From Gorillibacterium sp. (lineage in GTDB: Bacteria; Bacillota; Bacilli; Paenibacillales; NBRC-103111): a DNA stretch of 5,036 bases. The stretch lies in NCBI GenBank assembly GCA_023511325.1, contig JAIMBU010000309.1, positions 1 through 5,036 on the forward strand, in the 5' to 3' direction. The stretch's first letter is position 1, and every line of letters begins with the position of its first letter. Below the pieces are notes generated by a model. The model saw only the letters and a list, made by a program, of their open reading frames with translations. It ran no database searches and was not told where the DNA came from. The position numbers were made by a program, and so were the translations under genes. Shown here one piece after another: positions 1 to 5,036 of this stretch.

Positions 1-4
1 ATTT

Positions 5-9
5 AGGAG
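5..9 (+). promoter_or_regulatory. Ribosome binding site for the TTG-started hemolysin III family gene
   Basis: AGGAG matches the core Shine-Dalgarno sequence and lies 11 bases upstream of the TTG at 21. It matters because it supports a non-ATG start: an in-frame TGA at 12-14 rules out any earlier start, and the next in-frame ATG falls inside the first membrane helix. The GTG at 11-13 is in another frame and too close to the site to use it. The promoter must lie before the window. Confidence 0.7.
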
Positions 10-20
10 TGTGACCCTAC

Positions 21-665
21 TTGGCTAATACCCATGTCTATTCTCGCAAGGAAGAGGTGGCTAACGCCATTACCCACGGGGTTGGCGTACTGATGAGCAT
101 CGCTGTGCTCGTCTTGCTTGTTGCTTTTGCCAGCTTTTATGGGACGGTTTGGCATGTAGTCAGTTATTCTATATTTGGTTTGACCATGCTGCTGCTGTAC
201 ACTTCATCGACGCTGGTTCATTCCTTTCCTGAGGGTAAGGTCAAGGACCTGTTTGAGATTTTTGATCATTCGTCGATTTACCTATTCATTGCGGGGACCT
301 ATACCCCCATCATGCTAAGTGTGATTCGTGGTCCTCTCGGCTGGACGCTGTTCGGTATTATTTGGGGAATTGCGATATTAGGTGTTTTGTTCAAAGTCTT
401 TTTTGTTAAAAGATTTTTATTTACCTCGACCTTTATTTACATCCTCATGGGTTGGGTGATCATGTTTGCCTGGAAGCCGATGGTAGCCGCATTCTCGCAT
501 GAGGCTATTGTTCTCTTGGTAGTGGGTGGACTCTCGTACACGGTCGGCACTGTATTCTATATGTGGCGCAGCTTTCCATTTCATCATGCCGTCTGGCATT
601 TGTTTGTACTGGGCGGGTCTGTGACCCATTTCTTTTGTATTTTGTATGCTCTGCCGCTGAAATGA
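21..665 (+). CDS. trhA: Hemolysin III / TrhA family (PAQR-like) seven-helix membrane protein
   Basis: This is a complete 214-residue integral membrane protein of the bacterial hemolysin III (YqfA/TrhA) family, related to eukaryotic PAQR receptors. Seven hydrophobic segments are visible at about residues 21-41, 46-66, 84-101, 106-129, 133-152, 162-181 and 190-210. The family's polar signature residues are present: E11/E12 and H19 before helix 1, S63-x3-H67 in helix 2, D82-H83 at the start of helix 3, and H189-x3-H193 in helix 7. In PAQR proteins the equivalent H, D and two H residues bind a metal, usually zinc, inside the membrane. The length is normal for the family. TTG was chosen because it has an AGGAG site, follows an in-frame stop and keeps the conserved N-terminal E and H. 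The family name comes from a Bacillus cereus protein reported to be haemolytic; a role in membrane lipid or energy homeostasis has been proposed for relatives, so toxin activity should not be assumed. The symbol reflects family membership only. Confidence 0.92.
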   Translation: MANTHVYSRKEEVANAITHGVGVLMSIAVLVLLVAFASFYGTVWHVVSYSIFGLTMLLLYTSSTLVHSFPEGKVKDLFEIFDHSSIYLFIAGTYTPIMLSVIRGPLGWTLFGIIWGIAILGVLFKVFFVKRFLFTSTFIYILMGWVIMFAWKPMVAAFSHEAIVLLVVGGLSYTVGTVFYMWRSFPFHHAVWHLFVLGGSVTHFFCILYALPLK

Positions 666-686
666 TGGGCTGCGACAGATGATTGC

Positions 687-694
687 AAGAGGAG
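687..694 (+). promoter_or_regulatory. Ribosome binding site for the small membrane protein at 708
   Basis: The purine run AAGAGGAG lies 13 bases before the ATG at 708. The spacing is longer than the usual 6-9 bases but close to the 11 bases of the neighbouring upstream gene. It is the main evidence that the 59-codon frame is translated. The alternative in-frame ATG at 732 has no such site. Confidence 0.5.
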
Positions 695-707
695 AAACAA
701 CAATCAG

Positions 708-887
708 ATGGATACTATTTTTACACGCTCTATGCTGCTTTTGGTTTCAATTATTTTTGGGCTTTTATGGCATGTGTTATTAAACATTATTTTAGGCAAT
801 ACAGTTTGGGGTAACAGCTATATTATTACTTTTTTAGTAGGGATATTCTTCATAGGGACAAGAGAGAGTCGAGTCTGTGATGTGTGA
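708..887 (+). CDS. Small two-helix membrane protein, function unknown (59 aa)
   Basis: I do not recognise this protein. The frame starts at ATG 708 and ends with TGA at 885-887, giving 59 residues. The protein begins MDTIFTRSM, then has a hydrophobic stretch at about residues 9-30 containing W21 and H22, a short polar turn (N31, N36), and a second hydrophobic stretch at about 38-50. It ends in a charged tail of roughly nine residues (TRESRVCDV). This fits a hairpin-type small membrane protein with no signal peptide and no catalytic motif. It starts 42 bases after the hemolysin III family gene, on the same strand and with no terminator between them. It is followed ten bases later by an inverted-repeat terminator, so the two genes probably form one short transcript. 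An in-frame TGA at 663-665 and no upstream start codon fix ATG 708 as the start. It could instead be a chance open frame in T-rich DNA; the ribosome binding site and the compact placement argue against that. Confidence 0.52.
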   Translation: MDTIFTRSMLLLVSIIFGLLWHVLLNIILGNTVWGNSYIITFLVGIFFIGTRESRVCDV

Positions 888-896
888 AAAGGGAAA

Positions 897-930
897 AGCC
901 TCTCATCCAAGTGTAACCGGATGAGAGGCT
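897..930. terminator. Bidirectional intrinsic terminator between convergent genes
   Basis: The arms AGCCTCTCATCC (897-908) and GGATGAGAGGCT (919-930) are perfect reverse complements, giving a 12-bp stem with a 10-base loop. Read on the minus strand, the hairpin is followed directly by TTTCCCTTTTC, a good U-tract for ending the large surface-protein transcript whose stop codon is at 943-945. Read on the plus strand, the downstream tail is GAATTATATTTTCTAC, which is T-rich but interrupted, so termination of the plus-strand genes is likely but weaker. It fills most of the 55-base gap between the convergent genes. Confidence 0.9.
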
Positions 931-942
931 GAATTATATTTT

Positions 943-3900
943 CTACTTATTATAGATTTTATACATGATCATTGCAATTTCTGCTCTTGTGGATTCGGAC
1001 AAGGGATTTAGCTTACCGCCACTTCCTTGGATCAATCCTGCTTTTACTAATGCTGCTGCATCATCGATTGCATAAGCAGAAACTTGATCTTTATCCGTCA
1101 TGCTCTTGAGATCCGTAGGGTCTCCGGATGGTTCCAAATCTCCAGATAATCTCAGTGCCTTTGCCACAAGAACCATTGCATCCTGTCTCGTGATTTTGGC
1201 ATTAGGGTCGAACAGGCCGTTCTTAGTTCCTGCGCTGATCCCTAGTACTTTAGCGATGCCCAACGCTTCATAATAATAGTCGTTAGCCTTCACATCACTA
1301 AAATTCACATCAAATTCTGCCTGCAGATCTAGAGTCTTCACAAGCAGTACTAAGAAGTCTGCTCTTGTGATATTCGCATTAGGATCGAAGGAAGTTTCAT
1401 TTACTCCATTGATGATGCCCTTGGTAGCAAGTACTTCAATTTCCTTCTTTGCCCATGCTACTGGTTGAATATCACTAAAGGTTTTCTTTACACTTATGAT
1501 GACAAATGGATCGAACTGAGTGGTCTTAAAGGTTACCGTACCCGAGATCGGATCATATTTACCGCTTGGCACCGCAATCGCATCTCCAGAACCACCAATG
1601 CTCTTTACAGAAATAAATTCTGGATTGATTAACTCATCAACAGTAGGTGTGTAAGGGACACTAACCGTAACAAATGAACCGATACTGCTCTTCGTAACTG
1701 GTTTTCCGTCAAGAGACAGCGCAATTTCGATCATCGGTCTTTTTCCGACTTGTGCCTGAATGGTATTGTTAAGCTTAGTCTTGTTTCCGTTTGAAATCTT
1801 CATCGTAATATTTTTCGCATTGCCGGCAATGACACTGTTCAGCAAGTTACTTTGAAGTGTTACTGATCCAATTTCCGTTTTCACTTCAATAGATTTGCTA
1901 GAGTCAATACCTGTCACGAAACTTGTTGATAGCGTCTGCTCATATGAGCTTGCACCCGATGTTTTCGGAATGTTGACGACTACCGTCTTGACTCCCTTAA
2001 TGTTCGGCACTGTTTTCTGGAATGCTTCCGTCAAGAGCACGGTATCCAACTCAGCAGTAGCTTTACCTTCACTGTCAAGCTTTGGCGTGACAGTGATATT
2101 ACCTTTTCCATCGCTGCCGATAGTTACAGGTTCAGAAGCCGGTGCAGTTGGAACATAGTCCACATATGAATTAATCGATGCTCTAAACGCATCAATCGCA
2201 TTCTGAAGAGCGTCGGTGGCTCCTTGGATTTCTGACCGCGTGCTTGTCTCCGAATCTGCAATCAATCCTGCTGTACCAATAGCGGTAGCGAAAGCGACCA
2301 TTGCGTCAATGGGATATGTCCCATAATTATAACCAGGTGTTGCATTGTTATATTGATTGAGAGCCACATCGTGTAAAGTCTTCAGAGCGGAATTATCCAT
2401 CAAGATAGATACTGTTCCTTCAATACCACTGATACGTTGGAAATTCGAATCGTCCAATGGATTGTTCTCATCGTAGCTTAACCAAGCATTTACACCGATT
2501 GAAGAATCGAATACCGGTTCACTAAGCTCCGCAGTCGAAGCAAAGTTTACATCCAGTAAATCTGTTACACCGGATATACCTTCATAAACAGCAAGCGTAA
2601 CGGAGATAACTCCGTTATCTGGATCATTTGACTCTGCTACTAGTGCTACATTCTCTTGAAGAGAGGTTGTTCCTAGATAAGAAACAGCACTTGGGTTGTA
2701 ATTAATTTCAAACCTTTGTGCATAGCTCTTATCGTTGAGATTATTAAGTGATAATCTGGTTGTAAATGGTGCACCCGCAATCAGCTTGTCGGGAGCAACT
2801 GTGACGGTTGCAGTGCTGCCTGGAATCGATTTAACGGTTGCCGATCCAACAATCGTATCGCCAGAAAGGACATTGAAAGTAAAGGTATACTCTGTACGAT
2901 TGTCCAGCTCCGCAATACTTGCCATTCCTGCCCCAGGAATGACGTTCATCGTACGAACGACTTCACCATCTTTGATCACATCGATATCAATTCCGCTGTA
3001 TCCAAGGAAATCCGGCTCGTCGAACTTAAATCCGACCTTTGAATCACCAGGAATGGCTTTCAAATTCAACAGCGAAGTGGATACCGCGCTTAATTGATCG
3101 ACGTGCACAACTTTGTTTGTTGTCGCAAGTGCCGTTCCCGTAGAATCACTAAACCGGAGTCCAACTGTTTTAACAAGAACACCATGTGGATTGAAAGGCT
3201 CTCCTGTCGGATAAACTGTAAAGTCAGAGAAAGGCAATGTGACCAATTGCGCTCCGAGACTATTCAGAGCATAAGATGCTTCTGCATAATTCCCGTTCGT
3301 GAGATAGATTAGAGCCGTCAACGTTGTTTGTGTTGCATCATCTGGCGAAATCCAGAATTGTAATCCATCACGTTTACTCCAATCGGCACGATCAATGGAT
3401 TTGTTAATCTCAGCGAAGGTTCGATAGTCCTTGGCAACACATGGATTACCTGTGTTATATGCGTAGGTGATTTTTAATGAAGAGGTGTTCTCACCATAGC
3501 CTGCATATGTGGCGTCAACAACGGTAGAAATCGCCGCTGAAGCCTGCTTTCCACTGATAATTGGTGGAATAATCGCCCAGCCGCTCGTTCCTTTTCCATT
3601 CTCGATTGAGTAAGGAGACCCTGCTTTCACAGCATCTACATAAAGCGTTCCTTGGCTAGATGAGCCACCAATTACATTAAACTTGATGCTCGTAACTGCC
3701 GAGCTATCAAAATCCGCTGCAAAACGCCCATACTGTAAGCCGGTGCTGCCCTTGATTGGGAAGTTGAAGATTTGAAGCTGATTAGCACTATTCTTCAACG
3801 TCAGTTGCAAGATCCCATCAGCTGTTTCGGAAGCCAGCCAGAGCTGAATCCCCTCAGAGGATGACAGATCTTTCGGTGCAAACGTCTTCTCAAGCGATGA

Positions 3901-5036
3901 AGCACCTTTTGCATTGTCATAATCCATTCTTAGACTGTATTTTCCATCCAAGAATCTGGTTGAATCTAAGTAGATATCTGCGTTGCTTGCGGTCCAAGCT
4001 TTGTTCAATAAGTTATAGGCCCCCGCATAATAATCACCATTCTCTAGGACGGTTTGCGGTTCTGTAGGAATTGCACTGTAGTCAAGCTGATTAATTGTTA
4101 AATCGTCCAAGAAAACGTTTCTGGCATTAGTCGTGTTGTTAACAAATTGCAATTGGATCTCAGTATTAGATCCCGTATTGATTAAGAAGTTTGATGTCGT
4201 GTAGCTTGTACCTGCATTCGCTGGTGAAAAAGTGCTGATTAGCGGTGTTGTGCCATCTTGTCCGAAGACATTCACTTTTGGTGCTACGACATTAGCAGCA
4301 CTTGCTTTCATCCAGAAGGAAAACGAGTAAGTGGAATTCGGCGAGACGCTGATGGTTTGCGTAGCTGTATGTTTATCAACAATACTATTGCCGATAAACT
4401 TCAAACTTCCGCTGCCACTTCTTGCATTCGCTGTTATTGAATCTGTCACGATCTGCGTTGTACTATCCGTCAATTGCCATGGTTCGAGCGTTGAAGCTTC
4501 AAACCCAGCATTGCCGATCACCACAGAATCATCGTTGGTGGCCAAGTTAAATGCCATGAACGTATGAGTACCGCCACCACCACCATCCGATAAGGTTACA
4601 CGTATTCCAGTGGCACTATCAGAAGTTGTAAAGGGGATTACATAATTAGTGAACTGATTAGTTCCAGCGGAATTAAACTGGGTATCTTGATAGACAAGTC
4701 CTGTTGTGCTGTCCTCAACTTTAATCGAGATTCCGTTTGTAGTGCTTTTACCAGAGAAGGAAAGCGTATATTTCGTATTGGGGGCTACGGCTTGCTCACC
4801 CGTCAAAATCGAACTGTTTTCTGTAGAGACAAGTTGAGCTGTTCCGTTACCCACTTTCCATCCGCCACTCGGATTCCAAGTAAAGCTGTCCGAGGCTGTT
4901 GTTGAAAGTTGACCTTTGTAATTCACTGCAGTTACAAGATCGATATCGTCAATCGAGGCGATGCATCCTGTCGCAGTATCGGCAAAAACGATATTTACTG
5001 AATTGTTTTGGCCTGAATTGAACTTGAACGCCATTC
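943..5036 (-). CDS. Multimodular SLH-anchored surface protein with CBM-like and cohesin-like modules (5' end outside window)
   Basis: At least 1,363 residues are encoded, ending with TAG at 943-945. Numbered from the ATG at 5034, the modules are: 1-35, the end of a CenC/CBM4-9-type jelly-roll; about 36-165 and 166-318, two further CenC-like modules; about 322-472 and 476-650, two galactose-binding-like jelly-rolls resembling CBM11-type folds; 652-738, FN3-like; 739-880, cohesin-like; 879-955, FIVAR-like helices; 960-1184, beta-rich spacer; 1186-1361, three SLH repeats. The visible part has no recognised catalytic domain and only two cysteines (C24, C532). The frame is almost certainly cut by the window: there is no signal peptide, the first residues are the tail of a jelly-roll, and only two bases precede the ATG, so no ribosome binding site can be seen. 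The protein probably sits on the cell wall via the SLH repeats and binds glycans. It could be the C-terminal part of a glycoside hydrolase or an adhesin; the sequence here cannot decide. Confidence 0.9.
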   Translation of the reverse strand, partial: MAFKFNSGQNNSVNIVFADTATGCIASIDDIDLVTAVNYKGQLSTTASDSFTWNPSGGWKVGNGTAQLVSTENSSILTGEQAVAPNTKYTLSFSGKSTTNGISIKVEDSTTGLVYQDTQFNSAGTNQFTNYVIPFTTSDSATGIRVTLSDGGGGGTHTFMAFNLATNDDSVVIGNAGFEASTLEPWQLTDSTTQIVTDSITANARSGSGSLKFIGNSIVDKHTATQTISVSPNSTYSFSFWMKASAANVVAPKVNVFGQDGTTPLISTFSPANAGTSYTTSNFLINTGSNTEIQLQFVNNTTNARNVFLDDLTINQLDYSAIPTEPQTVLENGDYYAGAYNLLNKAWTASNADIYLDSTRFLDGKYSLRMDYDNAKGASSLEKTFAPKDLSSSEGIQLWLASETADGILQLTLKNSANQLQIFNFPIKGSTGLQYGRFAADFDSSAVTSIKFNVIGGSSSQGTLYVDAVKAGSPYSIENGKGTSGWAIIPPIISGKQASAAISTVVDATYAGYGENTSSLKITYAYNTGNPCVAKDYRTFAEINKSIDRADWSKRDGLQFWISPDDATQTTLTALIYLTNGNYAEASYALNSLGAQLVTLPFSDFTVYPTGEPFNPHGVLVKTVGLRFSDSTGTALATTNKVVHVDQLSAVSTSLLNLKAIPGDSKVGFKFDEPDFLGYSGIDIDVIKDGEVVRTMNVIPGAGMASIAELDNRTEYTFTFNVLSGDTIVGSATVKSIPGSTATVTVAPDKLIAGAPFTTRLSLNNLNDKSYAQRFEINYNPSAVSYLGTTSLQENVALVAESNDPDNGVISVTLAVYEGISGVTDLLDVNFASTAELSEPVFDSSIGVNAWLSYDENNPLDDSNFQRISGIEGTVSILMDNSALKTLHDVALNQYNNATPGYNYGTYPIDAMVAFATAIGTAGLIADSETSTRSEIQGATDALQNAIDAFRASINSYVDYVPTAPASEPVTIGSDGKGNITVTPKLDSEGKATAELDTVLLTEAFQKTVPNIKGVKTVVVNIPKTSGASSYEQTLSTSFVTGIDSSKSIEVKTEIGSVTLQSNLLNSVIAGNAKNITMKISNGNKTKLNNTIQAQVGKRPMIEIALSLDGKPVTKSSIGSFVTVSVPYTPTVDELINPEFISVKSIGGSGDAIAVPSGKYDPISGTVTFKTTQFDPFVIISVKKTFSDIQPVAWAKKEIEVLATKGIINGVNETSFDPNANITRADFLVLLVKTLDLQAEFDVNFSDVKANDYYYEALGIAKVLGISAGTKNGLFDPNAKITRQDAMVLVAKALRLSGDLEPSGDPTDLKSMTDKDQVSAYAIDDAAALVKAGLIQGSGGKLNPLSESTRAEIAMIMYKIYNK
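952..1479 (-). other. Three C-terminal S-layer homology (SLH) repeats
   Basis: The repeats lie at residues about 1186-1235, 1245-1296 and 1310-1361. The first two open with FSDI and FSDV and contain the family landmarks of a helix, a G-I/L-x-x-G turn, FDPNA, and the wall-binding motif as ITRADF (T1223-D1226) or ITRQDA (T1282-D1285). The third is divergent: it lacks the opening F-S-D but keeps LNPLSESTRAEIA with T1349-R1350-A1351-E1352. SLH trimers bind pyruvylated secondary cell wall polymers without covalent attachment, so this segment should anchor the protein at the cell surface. The first two repeats remain similar at DNA level, for example 1181-1212 against 1359-1390, both reading CGCATTAGGATCGAA-like on the plus strand. 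Confidence 0.95.
1483..2157 (-). other. Beta-rich pre-SLH spacer domain, unnamed
   Basis: Residues about 960-1184 join the helical segment to the SLH repeats. The region starts with a short proline/alanine linker (YVPTAPASEP), then alternates hydrophobic and polar residues as expected for beta strands. Landmarks are VKTVVVNIP, IEVKTEIGSVTLQSNLL, VTVSVPYTPTVDEL and, at the end, GKYDPISGTVTFKTTQFDPF. This last pattern, a Y-D-x-x-T/S-G-x-V-x-F motif followed by a strand leading into the first SLH repeat, is typical of regions preceding SLH domains in Bacillota surface enzymes. No enzymatic motif was seen. A spacer role that lifts the outer modules off the wall is inferred. Confidence 0.5.
2170..3081 (-). 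other. FN3-like, cohesin-like and FIVAR-like segment of the surface protein
   Basis: Residues 652-738 resemble a fibronectin type III fold, with LKAIPGDSKVGFKF at the start and the core motif RTEYTFTFNVL. Residues 739-880 match the cohesin pattern: an early GAPFTTRLSLNNL strand, FEINYNPSAVSYL (equivalent to the family's YDP-x-L motif), DNGVISVTL, and LLDVNFAST. In cellulosomal bacteria cohesins bind dockerins; many cohesin-like domains in other bacteria have no known partner. Residues 879-955 are helical and FIVAR-like, running from ALKTLHDVALNQYN through YPIDAMVAFATAIGTA to ATDALQNAIDAFRASI. Cohesin-like plus FIVAR-like is a recurring pair in Paenibacillus extracellular enzymes, which supports reading both together. 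Confidence 0.65.
3085..4071 (-). other. Two galactose-binding-like (CBM11-type) jelly-roll modules
   Basis: Residues about 322-472 and 476-650 look like two copies of a larger jelly-roll. Each opens with an acidic/glycine motif (VLENGDYY and SIENGKGT) and continues with a strand of the form SLRMDYDNAK or SLKITYAYNT. Each then has a strand with an aromatic pattern (GIQLWLAS and GLQFWISP) and ends with a valine-aspartate motif (LYVDAVKAG and VHVDQLSAV). This resembles carbohydrate-binding domains in secreted Bacillota glycoside hydrolases. The second copy holds C532, one of only two cysteines in the visible protein. No binding-site residues can be assigned with certainty. A purely structural spacer role is possible. 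Confidence 0.55.
4081..5036 (-). other. CenC-like carbohydrate-binding modules (one partial, two complete) in the surface protein
   Basis: Three related beta-sandwich modules are arranged in tandem. The first is only a tail (residues 1-35) with the typical ending SVNIVFADT...ASIDDIDLV. The second covers about 36-165, with W53 and W59, the strand TKYTLSFSGK and a five-glycine loop (G151-G155). Its expected terminal D-D motif is replaced by MAFNLA, so it is divergent. The third covers about 166-318 and is the clearest: GNAGFEASTLEPWQL at the start, SGSGSLKF, then STYSFSFWMKA, and NVFLDDLTI at the end, all usual CBM4/9-type landmarks. Such modules generally bind polysaccharide through exposed aromatics; candidates here are W186 and W241. 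The assignment rests on pattern recognition, and the ligand cannot be predicted. Confidence 0.68.

Noticed and set aside
417..629. Open frame of 70 codons on the minus strand inside the hemolysin III family gene.
   Set aside because: It is antisense to conserved membrane helices 5-7 of a clear family member and shows no recognisable domain.
683..716. Possible separate promoter for the small gene (TTGCAA at 683-688 as a -35 box).
   Set aside because: No acceptable -10 box lies 16-18 bases downstream, and the candidate overlaps the ribosome binding site and start codon.
943..1479. Direct DNA repeats in the 3' end of the surface-protein gene that might suggest a mobile or recombination element.
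   Set aside because: The similarity follows the SLH protein repeats and is explained by module duplication; there are no terminal inverted repeats or transposase.
3051..3070. The plus strand here closely matches the minus strand at 5017-5036 (17 of 20 bases), so both can be read as MAFKFN.
   Set aside because: One copy is antisense to an FN3-like coding segment (LNLKAIPG) and the other encodes the end of a jelly-roll strand. With no flanking similarity, a chance match between hydrophobic/lysine codons is the simplest explanation.
2735..3097. Open frame of 120 codons on the plus strand opposite the surface-protein gene.
   Set aside because: It lies wholly antisense to the well-supported FN3-like and cohesin-like region, has no ribosome binding site, and its composition reflects the opposite strand. 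The other plus-strand frames between 1895 and 4905 were rejected for the same reasons.

Overview
The window looks like chromosomal DNA of a Gram-positive Bacillota bacterium, most likely Paenibacillus or a close relative. Three things suggest this: moderate base composition, AGGAG-type ribosome binding sites (one serving a TTG start), and a very large surface protein ending in three S-layer homology (SLH) repeats. The module order seen in that protein (carbohydrate-binding-like modules, FN3-like, cohesin-like, FIVAR-like helical segment, beta-rich spacer, SLH) is common in that group. The assignment is inferred from architecture, not from a marker gene.

Layout. Bases 21-665 (+) encode a complete seven-helix membrane protein of the hemolysin III / TrhA (PAQR-like) family. 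After a 42-base gap without an evident terminator, 708-887 (+) is a 59-residue open frame with its own purine-rich ribosome binding site and two predicted membrane helices; it is probably a small membrane protein cotranscribed with the first gene. A perfect 12-bp inverted repeat at 897-930 lies between the plus-strand genes and the convergent minus-strand gene. It has a strong T-rich tail for the minus strand and a weaker one for the plus strand, so it probably ends transcription from both sides. Bases 943-5036 (-) are filled by one reading frame of at least 1,363 residues whose 5' end lies outside the window. It is a cell-surface protein with no recognisable enzyme domain in the visible part.

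The two plus-strand genes and the minus-strand gene are convergent, and nothing in the sequence links their functions. The large protein would be exported, held on the secondary cell wall polymer by its SLH repeats, and present glycan-binding-like modules outward. Its signal peptide and any catalytic domain would lie upstream of this window. I found no tRNA, rRNA, CRISPR array, insertion sequence, riboswitch or convincing promoter. I found no clear evidence of a previously undescribed system. The points most worth checking are the missing N-terminus and the cohesin-like module of the large protein, and the small membrane protein next to TrhA.
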